From Datisca glomerata (taxonomy: Eukaryota > Streptophyta > Magnoliopsida > Cucurbitales > Datiscaceae), in the NCBI GenBank assembly GCA_003255025.1, contig QANY01013654.1, positions 1 to 64,000 of the forward strand: a DNA stretch of 64,000 nucleotides. Reading direction: 5' to 3'. Positions 35,290 to 45,856 of this stretch are shown here, in pieces (position 1 is the first letter of the stretch; each line of letters starts with the position of its first letter). The translations under genes and the position numbers were made by a program. Under the pieces are notes generated by a model. That model searched no databases. It had not been told where the DNA came from and saw nothing but the letters and a program-made list of their open reading frames with translations.

Positions 35290-35475
35290 TCATGATGAGC
35301 TCACTTGTGAGGAGAAGCCAGTCAGAGTTCTAGAGCGCAGGAATCAAACTCTTCGTAACAGAATGGTTCGGTTAGTCAAGGTTCTCTAGAGAAATCATCG
35401 TATTGAGGAAACAACATAGGAACGAGAAGCAGAGATACGTGTCAAGTATCTAGAGTTTCCTTTTGAGGACGAAAG
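35290..35475 (+). pseudogene. Chromodomain-like integrase tail
   Basis: After the integrase (HNVFHISMHRKYV at about 35211-35250), a frame reads EEKPVRVLERRNQTLRN, then VRLVKVL followed by a stop where Trp is expected, RNHRIEETT, and EIRVKYLEF. This order is that of the chromodomain at the C-terminus of Tekay/Del chromoviruses, which directs insertion to heterochromatin by binding methylated histone H3. Confidence 0.75.
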
Positions 35476-35479
35476 GTCT

Positions 35480-35493
35480 TAAGGAGGGGAAAA
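35480..35493 (+). other. Polypurine tract
   Basis: AAGGAGGGGAAAA directly abuts the 3' LTR at 35494, the standard priming site for plus-strand synthesis. Confidence 0.9.
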
Positions 35494-37725
35494 TGTAATA
35501 CCCCAAGCATTATAATGGGTGGATTTATAATTTTAACCCCCCACTCACACCATATAAGTATCACACTTAACTATCTCTCTCACTCTCTCATTTATATTTC
35601 AACCCTCTGTAATTGTTTCTCTCTAAAACAACAACCACCTCTCCCTCTTCTCAATATTCATTTTCTCTTGGTACTCACTATTCTTTGACTTTTCCTATGC
35701 ACTCTTCAATCTCTGGTTGTGGTAAGCTTCTTCATTCTTTCCTTCTTCTTTTTCTCTATATATCTAACCTATTTAATTGCCTCTGGTTTATATCCCAGTA
35801 TAAACCCAAATTGGCGAAAAGTCTCATTCTCCCTCTTTTTGTCTTCGTTATATATCCCTCCTTAAGGCTCCTCCATTGCTGCCACCTTGCACCTCTGGTA
35901 TGCTTCTCCTTTCTTATTTTTATTCTATGCTTCTCTTCTTCATTTGCCTTTTTTCTACGTTGTTTTATTTTCTGTCTTTCTCTTCTTCATCTTCTTCTCC
36001 ATGTTCCTCTTGATCTCTCTCTTTCTCATTCGTCTTCCTCTCTATTTCTCCTATCTATTTTCTCCTTCTTACTCAGATCCTCTCTCTCTCTATTTCATTT
36101 TGTCTGTCTCTCCTTTTATTTCTCTCTCTCTCTTCCTCACCACCTGCGATAGAGATCGCCGGTGATTTCACCTCTTTCCCCTCTCCTGTTTTCTCTTTCT
36201 TTTCTTATTTTGGATCTGGGCCTTTATGGCCCAGTTGGTGGTTGGCCTGACCCAAATCATACCCGACCCAAATCGGTTCAGTTAGACCAGACTAAATCTG
36301 TCCAACTAAACCATACCTGACCAAACTGGTTCAACCTGACTAGATCGAATCCGGCCTAAAATAGCAAAACTAAACCGGTTCAGACCACCAGAACCTAGTT
36401 GAACCGATTTGAACTGCTTGATCAATTTACACCCGATTTGATCTATATGTTCCAACATCACTCGCCCTCTAGTTAATTAAATAATTGTAGATATTACATG
36501 AATATGTTATGATCAGTGATCCTTGGATTTTAAGTCATTAGTTGCTAAATTTAATTCATAGCGAATCCAGGTAAGTGGATTTACATAGTAATCCGGTTCA
36601 TATGTTATAAGTGTAGCATATTTAATTGTTTTAATTATTTATTTATGTTGCTCAATCTTATGATCAAGTGTTTTATTTATTTTCCATATCATGATGAAAT
36701 TATTTACCATGTTATGTATGATTATATTTTGAGTTCTACATGTAATAGTTATATCGTTTATGTTCTGAACAAGTTATGTGTTTACTCATGTACATGTAAT
36801 AATGTGAATAATGAACCTTAACTCAAGTAAAGTGATAAATAAATAAGAAGTAGACTTAGTCATATCCCTTGGTTATCAAGCAACTAGATTGTTCATGACA
36901 TGTTATCAGCTATACGGTTCGGTGTCACCATGTTCATGTTAGGGTCCTTAAGGTTCATGTAACATTAAGTGACACCAAGTTTTAGGATACACAATCCGTC
37001 ATGTTCATGTTCATGTTACAAGTTCATGTTCAAATGTGAATCAATTCTGATTAGGTTATTAATCAGGGGATATGCCTAGTTGAATTATGATTAATCAAGT
37101 ACAAGTATTAGCAAGAATAAGTACAAGTTCAAGTTATATGTTAACCATGAAATCAGTTATGCTAATTACAAGTACTTTATGTTATTTAATAATAAAGTAA
37201 ATTTGTTAAATTAAAGTTGCATGAGTTATATATTTATATTTATATCATGTGAAACTTATTAGTATGTGAGTTTACTTACAAAGTATTTTTAATACTCACC
37301 TCCCATAGATGAATATGTTGCAGGTGATGGCGAGCAGCAGGAGTGAGAGACTGTCATAGTCAGCGAAAATATGAGATTTTCACTAACTATGATTATATGA
37401 CATTAAAAACAGATTCAGTTTAATTACAGTTGATTCAAGAATTTATGAATTTTCATGTTTTAGTCTTACGTAATATGTTTGATTTTTATGTTTTATGGAT
37501 TTTCGTAATCGACTTTATTACAAATTAATGAATCATTTATTTCATTTTAATGAGTAGATATTCTCTTAAAATAATTTTATGTTTCCGCTATTTAATCTTA
37601 AAATTAGGGTAAAATTAGGGTTTTCAATTTGAAAATTTACTCTAATTAGGGTTTCAATTGAGTTAGAGATTTTTTAATAAGTGAAATCACATGCATATTT
37701 AACCTTTGATAATCGGGACGTTACA
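35494..37725 (+). repeat. 3' LTR of the gypsy element
   Basis: Begins TGTAATACCCCAAGC and ends GACGTTACA (TG...CA), about 2232 bp, matching the 5' LTR over its whole length with many substitutions and small indels. The same CT-rich tract (35900-36145) and CCAAACTGGTTCAACC-type repeats (about 36255-36425) are present. Confidence 0.93.
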
Positions 37726-38390
37726 AAATTGATTGTAATCTCTGAATTGTGCAGCCATCATTGCAACTGGTTAAAAATTGAGAGTCAAAGCCTTTGTGTT
37801 TTTGAACTATAGATTTCTCCTTAGCCTTTATCAAAACATGTAACTATTCTAAAATAGGTGACTCAGAATGAGTCCTGACTGAGGTTCTGAAGGTATTATA
37901 GTCAGATGGTAATCCATTAAGAGTATGAATTAGAATATCTTCATAATCTACTAAGATAGAAATAACCACCAATCATCCTTGCCTTGAGTAACAGATTTTT
38001 AGTATGCTTCTCTTGGCTAACAAACAGACCGTAGAATGAATGATGCACCTCAAGACCCAAAAAATATTTCACATCCCCCGAATCATTCATATCAAATTGA
38101 GCTTGTAAATTAGTAACACGAGCATCAATAAAAGAAGTATCATTTCCAGTTAAGATTGTGTGATCCACATAAAGCAAACGATAGGTTAAAGACGTACCTT
38201 CTATCCTGATAAATAAAGAAGTATTTGCTTGAGATGTAACAAAACATTACTGACATAAATATGATGTGAACCTGTTAAACCATGCACGAGTGGCATGTTT
38301 GAAACCATAGAGAGACTTATGAAGATGACAAACATAATGAGGATGTTGTGAATCAACAAAGCCTGGAGGCTATATGGCAACCTAAGAGGC
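37726..38390 (-). pseudogene. Copia gag fragment joined to a copia RT fragment
   Basis: 37726-37940 on the minus strand reads DILIHTLNGLPSDYNTFRTS and continues the gag cut at 28631. Directly beyond it, 37941-38390 is RT (LQAQFDMNDSGDVKYFLGLE), homologous to 25480-25740 and with the YVDD box changed to Y-V-D-H. On the minus strand RT therefore precedes gag, the reverse of normal order, so a deletion or recombination joined parts of two copia copies. Confidence 0.75.
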
Positions 38391-39185
38391 TCAAATATAG
38401 TTTTGGTACTCTAATTTTACTCTTATTATTAATTGGTTCATATAAATCTAATTTCTCAATCAAGTTCTCGAATAATATAAATGTAATAACCAAGTTTTCT
38501 TTATTAAGCTTCAAAACCTTAAAAATTATTGTTATTATTAGATAACTCTGACGATTATAATTAACCTCCAGTTGTATTTGAGTAGTTTTAGGTCATTAAC
38601 AACGTAAACAATATCAAAGTTTTAGACTGATTATATCAAAGTTTTAGACTGATTACAATCAATAAATTTGTAGCATCGAGAAAAACATTTTGTCTAAGGA
38701 AAATTTACATTCTCTAAGTAATATGCACAAAAAAATAACATTTTTATAAGGAAAATTTACTAGTGACATTAACTCATTATCTAGAAAGCAGGTCAATGTG
38801 CTTAAATAATTAGGCCAACCTTACTTATCAACTTACTCGCAAAGTTATAACAAGGTTAAAATTGCATATAGACAAGTCGTTAACAAGATCATAGTGTGTA
38901 AAATGGAGCTCTACATGTTGTTTATTATGTACCAAATTGAAGGTAAAATATTTTTTCCAAAGTCAAAGCCGATCTAGCATGTCAGCGCAAACAAGTACGA
39001 ACTAGTATGACCAACTAGGAAATTTTGATGTACTGTAACCTTTGTATTCAAGAGTACACACAAATAGACTGTGTGAGAGTTTGGGCCATCGTGATCAAGT
39101 ATTAACATACATGTGAGTGGACATTACGCCAGTAGGAAAGGGTATAGATCAGGAGACTTGATTAAAAAACTGATCGATTCTCAAA
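38391..39185. other. Intergenic stretch, nothing supported
   Basis: AT-rich with no gene. A short direct repeat (ATATCAAAGTTTTAGACTGATTA) stands at about 38608-38657. A segment at 38930-38990 resembles 39690-39760, hinting that the tandem duplication described next extends to the left. Confidence 0.45.
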
Positions 39186-39189
39186 ACAC

Positions 39190-40690
39190 CCCAATTTTCA
39201 TAAGCTACTTCCCATGTTTTGGAAGACAACTTTTCAAAAACTTCTCTTCGTGTGTAAAGAGAGAGATGTGGGTTGGGTTGGGCGGTTGGATGGTGTTATG
39301 GTCAAGGGTTGATTGCGTTGTCGAAGCTTGTTATCGGTTGAGAAGGGGGGTCGGACTTTAAGTACGTTTTAAAGGTGGTGTGTGTTTAGAGAGATAGGCG
39401 GTTGAGTGAAGGGAAATGGCGACTGTTCAGACATTTTCCACTGTGGTCAACTAAAAAAGAGTTATTTGTTTATCTTTTTTTGTACACAGACTTACAGGTT
39501 GGAGTTTGAATCACATAACCCTCGTCCTGATAAAATTTATAATTTTAAATAAAAAATAAAATTTTCACTAGAGAAATTTGTGTCCAGATTGATTTATAAA
39601 ATAGTATTAAAAAATAATTGCAAAACAAAAATCACACTACTTTTACATCCAAACTTGTTTTCGATTTCTTGAAAATAGATCTATACATGTCGTTTTCAAC
39701 CAAATTGAAGCCAAACGGTTTCAAAGTCAAAGCAAACCTAGAATGTCAGCACTCATATATCATCTCCATTTTATAGATTAACCATGTAGCACACATTCGA
39801 TCGGGTATGAACAAAAAAATCTATCTATGTATACTGTAACATTTAACATCTGAGACGAGAGAAGAGAAAGGAGGGAGAGAAAAATAGAGTTTATCTCTTC
39901 TCTCTATTCTCTCTTCATGTATAGTGTGTGTGTGTATATATATATATATGTGTGTGTGTGTCTGTGTATGATTGTATGTATGTATAGATATACAAACTAA
40001 GCAATTGAGAGAGCACTAAGCAAGTCAAGTAGCAAAGGCATTAGAAGACATAAGTACTGAAGAAAGATTAAACTAATAGTATCGGTAAATTAACTCACCA
40101 CTTTATTTTCATGCATATTTTTCAAAATGAGAAAACAATTTAGCACAACCCCCCCCCCCCNTGATCCCCCCCCCCCCCCCCCACACACACACAGAAGCTT
40201 CTTTCCCATGTTGTTTAGAAAAACAACTTTTCGAAAGCTTTTCTTACTGTAAGAGAGAGATGTGGGTTGGGTTGGGTTGGGTTGGATGGATTGTATTGTG
40301 TGGCTAAGGGTTGGGAGTTGGGCGTTGTGTTCTCGAAGCTGGCTATCGGTTGAGTCCATGGAAATCGACTAGGGTGTTCGGACATTTTCCACTGGTTAAT
40401 TGCTAGGCTTTGTTGATGTTTAAATGAACAAAAATCTAGTGAATCGTCATATTTTACATTATTATATATTATTTTAAATAAGATGAGTTGACAGAGTCAC
40501 TACACAGACTCAAGAATTTGTTACCAGTTTGACTCGTGTTACCTACATTTTTCATAGAATTTATAACTTTGTTTTTAGCTTAGAGAATTGTACAAGTTGA
40601 CTTACAATATAGTATTCAAAAATTATTTGCACAACAAAATCAATCCTACTTTTACATCCAAACTTGTTTTGTATTCATGAAAATAGAAAT
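39190..40690 (+). repeat. Diverged tandem duplication, period about 1 kb
   Basis: 39200-39440 (TTTTGGAAGACAACTTTTCA, AGAGAGATGTGGGTTGGG, ATCGGTTGAG, TCAGACATTTTCCACTG) is repeated at 40200-40400, and 39580-39680 (TACTTTTACATCCAAACTTG) is repeated at 40610-40690, in the same order and orientation. Neither copy has a convincing ORF. Microsatellites (GT)n and (TA)n stand at 39927-39960 between the copies. Confidence 0.8.
40149..40182. other. C-homopolymer with ambiguous base (N at 40161)
   Basis: Two C-runs flank NTGAT, followed by (CA)n. It is probably a sequencing/assembly weak point rather than a biological feature; lengths here should not be trusted. A second N stands at 44780 beside a (TA)n run. 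Confidence 0.85.
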
Positions 40691-41122
40691 CAGTTCCCTA
40701 CTTTTACTCAGCCAACCAATAATTTTGTTTTTCAAAAACAACACAAATAGAACTATTTCCAGAAAGACTAACAAACAAATTATTTTTTCTAGACACTATT
40801 TTCAAAAGACACTCTAAGTCTCTCAAAGGCACACTTAAGGTCTAACATTCACACCTAAAACATGAACAAAAATAAAAAAGATAATGAATTTGTTAAATAA
40901 GTGGCACATACGTCAAATATATGAGATAATGAATTTGTTAAGTAAGTCGCACATACGTCAAATATATCAAATATATGATCCCAATCATCCAACGACGTTA
41001 GCTCCACAGTGGGTCCCACAATAATGGACGACTTATATCATATCACAAGGTGCAACTGCCACTCTATAACTGAAAGATAATAAACAAAGTAACGAGAAAA
41101 AGAACATACAGAGAGAGCCTCC

Positions 41123-41245
41123 TCAAAATGCATTACTGATAATGGCCGGAGTCTCCTCCTTGCTGCACTTGTATACTTCTGTGTCATTTTGGAACTCATG
41201 GTAGCAACCCACCGGCAGAGACTCAAGCATTCCATGCATCCCCAT
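41123..41245 (-). pseudogene. Small ORF, 40 codons, possible exon fragment
   Basis: On the minus strand ATG at 41245 opens MGMHGMLESLPVGCYHEFQN and a further 20 residues to TGA at 41125-41123. The composition is gene-like (balanced residues, higher GC than the surroundings), and it is preceded by an acceptor-like GTATTAG. It could be an exon remnant or part of an unrecognised gene downstream of the zinc-finger gene. No domain is recognised. Confidence 0.25.
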
Positions 41246-41656
41246 GCAAGGCTAATACACCATTATCTATCTCTAGCCGACAATAAGAGCACACAGTATT
41301 TATCAACATCAGCCAACAAATAAATCATTAACAAAATGTCTGTAACACATTTTATTCTTCTTCAAAAACACATTAACAACTAAATCAAAATATGATTGGT
41401 CTAATGATAACTATAAATTTACTGAATAATGTGCACATAAATACTGAAAATAGACAGTAATTTTAACGAACACAACGAAAACTCACAGTTAAAAGGACAA
41501 ACATAAATCCATAAAAAAATCTATCACCCCATGGCAATAGATAAAGAGCACAAGATAAACAAAAATACCATAACAATTCAAACTCATAACATAAATCCAT
41601 ACCCCATGACAATAGATAATTATTTGATATAATCCCATTATTATTTTGTTAATTAT

Positions 41657-42520
41657 TTATTTATTTTTCTCTTCTTCCTCCTCGTCAGTCTCTGGTGCCG
41701 GAGCATTGAGATCCAAGTCGAGTCCGTCGTTCCGCAGCCCTCTTCGAGACCGACGCGGGTTGTTCAGATCAACTACGATTTGGCCACCTCCAGTTGATGA
41801 AGAAGCTCCTCCTGATCCACTTCCTTCAGCACTTCCGGGGGTGAGTCTGGACGACACCTTTTTGGCAGCATTGAGCAAAGAAGTGGCCAGCACTTGCTGT
41901 TGTTTTGGGTCAACTAAAACCGTAGGGCGTTGACTAGTTTGAGTACTTTTTGGACCTAAACCCACCTTGGGAATCGGAGGAGGAAAGGCTCCACGATAGC
42001 CACGGTCCGGGTGAGACCTCAGGTGTCCGAAAAGAGACTTCCACGACCCGAAGTGTTTTCCACAGGTAGCGCACTTGGGTTGGCCCGGTGGTGGGTCGTT
42101 GAGTTCTCCTTTCTTCTTGAGTTTTGGTTCGGTGATTCTGGACGCAGCATCATCAACATCAGCACTACGAACTCTCCTCTTCCCTGATCTTTCCACGGAC
42201 CCACCACCAGTCTCAACTGGCTCCTTCTTCTTCCCCTCCACCACTTTCCCTCCCTGCCCGGCAATCTTAGAACTGCCTGAACCGTCTGTCCGAGGCCTTG
42301 GTGGAGGAAGCGGAGGAGTGTCCGACCAAGACTGGTCGGTTTGATCAATTACAGCCCGCCTCGGAGTCGGCACAGTAACAGTCCCACTGTCTTGGGTCTC
42401 ACCAGCCGCATCAGCAGCAGCAGAAGAATTTCCGCCTTCTGTAGAGGTGGTTGGAGGTTTATCGGAGCGGCGGTGCTGCCCAGATGAGGACTTTTCAGGG
42501 GAACCCTTGTTCTTGTCCAT
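41657..42520 (-). CDS. C2H2 zinc-finger protein with EAR motif, 287 aa
   Basis: An intact, intronless gene for a nuclear transcription factor, probably a repressor. One zinc finger at residues 150-170 (genome 42011-42073): CATCGKHFGSWKSLFGHLRSH in segments C150, C153, H166, H170, with spacing C-x2-C-x12-H-x3-H and an S-L-F-G-H-L helix of the plant type. Basic stretches R-S-G-K-R-R-V-R (111-118) and P-K-L-K-K-K (132-137) are likely nuclear signals. LDLDLNAPAPE (267-277) matches the EAR repression motif (LxLxL/DLN type), which recruits TOPLESS-family corepressors; DLNN at 251-254 is a second weak one. The flanks are Ser/Gly/Pro-rich, and the C-terminus is acidic. Start 42520 is chosen because the upstream in-frame extension is only the (CT)n leader. 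Targets are unknown. Confidence 0.9.
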   Translation of the reverse strand: MDKNKGSPEKSSSGQHRRSDKPPTTSTEGGNSSAAADAAGETQDSGTVTVPTPRRAVIDQTDQSWSDTPPLPPPRPRTDGSGSSKIAGQGGKVVEGKKKEPVETGGGSVERSGKRRVRSADVDDAASRITEPKLKKKGELNDPPPGQPKCATCGKHFGSWKSLFGHLRSHPDRGYRGAFPPPIPKVGLGPKSTQTSQRPTVLVDPKQQQVLATSLLNAAKKVSSRLTPGSAEGSGSGGASSSTGGGQIVVDLNNPRRSRRGLRNDGLDLDLNAPAPETDEEEEEKNK

Positions 42521-42538
42521 GATGAGGAAATGAGGGGG

Positions 42539-42540
<2 letters not shown>

Positions 42541-42591
<51 letters not shown>
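42541..42591. repeat. (GA)25 microsatellite in the zinc-finger gene leader
   Basis: A pure GA run (CT on the coding strand) 21 bp upstream of the ATG, preceded by G8. Long CT tracts in 5' UTRs are common in plants and can bind BPC/GAGA factors; the length is likely polymorphic. Confidence 0.95.
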
Positions 42592-42593
<2 letters not shown>

Positions 42594-42664
42594 AAATGAA
42601 AAGGGCTGAAAGGCCCTTCAAAATGTTGCAAAAGGGGTTGGAGTGAAAAGGGATGAAAGGAGAG

Positions 42665-42680
42665 GCAGATAATATAGAGA
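42665..42680 (-). promoter_or_regulatory. Putative TATA box of the zinc-finger gene
   Basis: The minus strand reads TCTATATTATCTG, about 150 bp upstream of the ATG, leaving a leader of about 120 nt that holds the CT repeat. Based on consensus and position only. Confidence 0.45.
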
Positions 42681-43183
42681 GGTGGCAATGGACAGTTATT
42701 TTCGGTTAAATTACATCCCACATTGTAAAGGTACGACTGTTCGTGTATTAGCTCTCTGTGATTACAAAAACGAAGCTGTATGCATGCTATTGAACGACTT
42801 CAGATGTTGTGTAGATGATTGATGGACGGATGCGATTTGGCAATTTCGAATTGGTGTTTGTTTAGAAAATAGATTTTATATGGAAATGTGAACTGCCTTG
42901 TATGGTAGCTGATTAAGAGAGTGGGCGGGAAAGTGGTGACGTTTTTTTTTTGATCGTTTAATCATTCTATGATACTGTAAGTGTACTATACAAGAAGGAG
43001 GAAATATGAACAGCGATACTTTTTTCTTTCAGTAAATTACTAATACTGTAACATAGCATTTACCGTTTAAAAGGAAGGTCCAATAGTAAAGTAAATCTAT
43101 CAGTACTATGACATTGAAATCTTACCATATACGAGATTAAAGAGAAATAAGACTAATTATTACAGTATTGGTGTACGGAAAAT

Positions 43184-43289
43184 TTAGGCTAACGGTTTTA
43201 ACTGTATAACGAGAAAATTACTTAGGCTAACGGTTTTAACTGTATAATGAGAAAATTACTTAAGCTAACGGTTTTAACTGTGTAACGGT
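43184..43289. repeat. 38-bp tandem repeat with AACGG (MSA/MYB-type) cores
   Basis: Three units start at 43184, 43222 and 43260, each containing GCTAACGGTTTTAACTG. Four AACGG cores occur (43191, 43229, 43267, 43284), each beside an AACTG/CAGTT MYB core. CTAACGGTTT is close to the mitosis-specific activator bound by three-repeat MYB (MYB3R) proteins. It lies about 660-770 bp upstream of the zinc-finger ATG. Confidence 0.85.
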
Positions 43290-43299
43290 ATTACAGTTT

Positions 43300-45850
43300 A
43301 TCACGTAGTATAACTCAATGAGAATAAATATCATTTGGTAATTAGTTAAAGATAGTTTTCTTCTTAATTAGTAGAGAAACAAGAAATCTATGTAATTACA
43401 CTTTAAAAACATCTATATTACTGTAACAATCACATCAGCCATGCATCAAATATGTATCAAATTATCTTTAAAACAAATATGTACATTAGAAATATATATA
43501 TATATATATATCTTTTTCAGGTAACAAATCAAGCCCTCTTAATCACTAAGTTCATAAACAAGTTTTATTTTAAAACTCTGAAATAATTTTTTGGTATATA
43601 TTTTTCCTCAACAAAATATTTCAAATGTCATATTTTGGTATGTATATTAGCTCAATCTGGCTTTTAGGCGAGTGATAAAGAAATATGGTAATAACTTTAA
43701 TTCATCACCATATAATCCGTCATTGCTATATTTGCAGCTTGATCAACAGATATCTTAACAAATAAAGGGTATTGCAATTAATGGAGAAAAATGAATTCAA
43801 ACCCACTTATCGTCTTTCTTGGGACGATGTATCGAACATGATCTTAAAGGAAATACATTGACATTAATGGATTCTGTTAAATATTGTTTTATGAGGTTAC
43901 TTAATTAAGTTCTGGGGGTTGCTTTGATCTAATCATCAAGTGCTGATTTTGACTTTTTCTTCTTTGTTTTGCTGGAAATCATAGATTTTCCAGTGTAAAA
44001 TGTACACGTGTTTGTAAATTTTGTAATTTTGGTAATACATAGCTATATATGTATTTGTATAATGATACTGATGATTAGATTTCTTAAAATGGTTTGAAAT
44101 TCAATCTAAAACAGGTGCATTTGTAAATTTCTTCTCCGATTTCTTCCCATATTAGATAAGTAGTAGTTTTATTTAAAACCGCATCTATATTTCGGAAAAT
44201 ATAATTTAACAAACAGTTATTTGACAAGTTCTTTTAGGTTTAACAATTTTATCTACTTCAAAATGCTTCACCAAAACACTTGGAAGTATTTCAAATATGT
44301 ATTGATGGATGGACCGTACGGTTATTGAATAAAAATGCTTCCAATCATAGAAAAATGTTTCAAACATAAACCTGATTAAATATGTGAGATTTAAAGTTGC
44401 TTTTTAAAATAAATAAAAACAGCTTCAAATTAAACAAAATCATTGACCATTAGAACTTGGTAAAGGTCTTTAAAAAATTGGCAATAGACTATGAATTTTG
44501 TTAGATGAAGAATGATCTTGAGAGGGGAAAAAAAAGAAAGTCACCCGCAATGAGTCTTTCAAAAGAAGAGAGTTTTCAAATCATTTGGGGAGATAAAACT
44601 CGACCATATTTATTATTTTACATGATTTTGCATAATTTCCGAACCTTGATTATTAAAAAAAACAAACCAAGTTCAAGAATATTGTAGAGTAAGAGGAAAA
44701 CAACTGTTAAGTGAGATCACTTTTATTACCATGAACTTTTATGATATTCTAATATATATATATATATATATATATAAATNATAGATTAACTAAATTAACC
44801 TTCTATTTTACATGTTTAGTTACTTTTAAGATTATAGTAAAATTATCAAAGTAGACATTAACTTTATAAATTTTTTTCATCTATTTAATAAATTAAAAAC
44901 ACAAGTGATTAATATATAATTTTTAAGTTAATTATAATTTGATAATTTTGAAAGAATTGCCGCATATTATTTAAAAAGTTGTAACGAGGTCAAAACTTCA
45001 ACTTTCTACTAATTTATTATAATATAGAAAAAAATTGAATAATCTGTAAGTACATATAAAATATAATTTAATTATAAATAGACTTTTGAAAACTTTAATT
45101 ATGCTATATTTTGTATGTTAGTATAATTAGTATGATACATAAATATACTCATACAAAATTTACAAACAAAAAAATAAAAGTTGAAATACAAATGAGAAAA
45201 CAAATATCAAGTTTAAACTAAAACACGAAGGAAATAATTATTTAATTTCAATTTTGTCACTTTTTATTTTAAAACTTGAGAGCTTAGTTCTACTATATAA
45301 CTTAATTCTTTTTTCAGAAAACATGTATGTTGTTCTACAACTTAGTTGAACAATTATATTATCAAATACAAATAATAACAATATGACATTTTTCTTGATT
45401 TTACTCACATAAAATGAAAACACTACTAAATATATATATTTTTAATTCACATAAATACAACATGATTATAAGTAACAATTATAACTAAAAATATAATTGA
45501 TTTAATTACGCATGCATCACACATGTATTTTGACTAATACACATAGACGCATACATAATATAGAAAAATTAAGATATAAAACCATCAGATAAATTTTTAT
45601 TAAAATTCATAATTACAATTGTCCTCGAAGTTATAAAATTACAGTTGTTCTCAACGATTTTTATGATTCCTTCATTTTCAATAGTATTAAAGCCATCTGA
45701 TCCCCATCCGACTGGAAAATCAGCTTTTTATTATTTTCGTTGCAGAAAAAGATCGCGTGAAAGCCGTGGAGGTGGAAGAGAAGAATGTTAGGGATTTAGG
45801 GGGATATCTCAAAGATAGAACGAGGGAAGAAGGAGAAGGGATTGAATCAA
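43300..45850. other. AT-rich intergenic stretch
   Basis: No gene is supported. (TA)n microsatellites stand at 43494-43511 and 44753-44776, the second next to the N at 44780. Short ORFs (44505-44687, 45238-45423) are Lys/Ile-rich noise. Confidence 0.5.
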
Positions 45851-45856
45851 ATCAGA

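Larger units (their letters stand above)
28637..37725 (+). mobile_element. Ty3-gypsy chromovirus (Tekay/Del-like), 9.1 kb, two LTRs
   Basis: A structurally complete but degenerate LTR retrotransposon: 5' LTR (28637 to about 30875), PBS (30878), gag, protease, RT, RNase H, integrase, chromodomain-like tail, PPT (35480-35493) and 3' LTR (35494-37725). The flanks read AAACT (28632-28636) and AAATT (37726-37730), a 5-bp target duplication with one change. It inserted into the gag region of a Ty1-copia element. Domain order PR-RT-RH-INT with a C-terminal chromodomain places it in the chromoviruses. LTR differences every few bases over the first 250 bp, plus many stops, mark an old insertion. Confidence 0.92.

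Noticed and set aside
42521..42721. 67-codon N-terminal extension of the zinc-finger protein
   Set aside because: It translates the (CT)n leader into Leu-Ser repeats and spans the putative TATA box.
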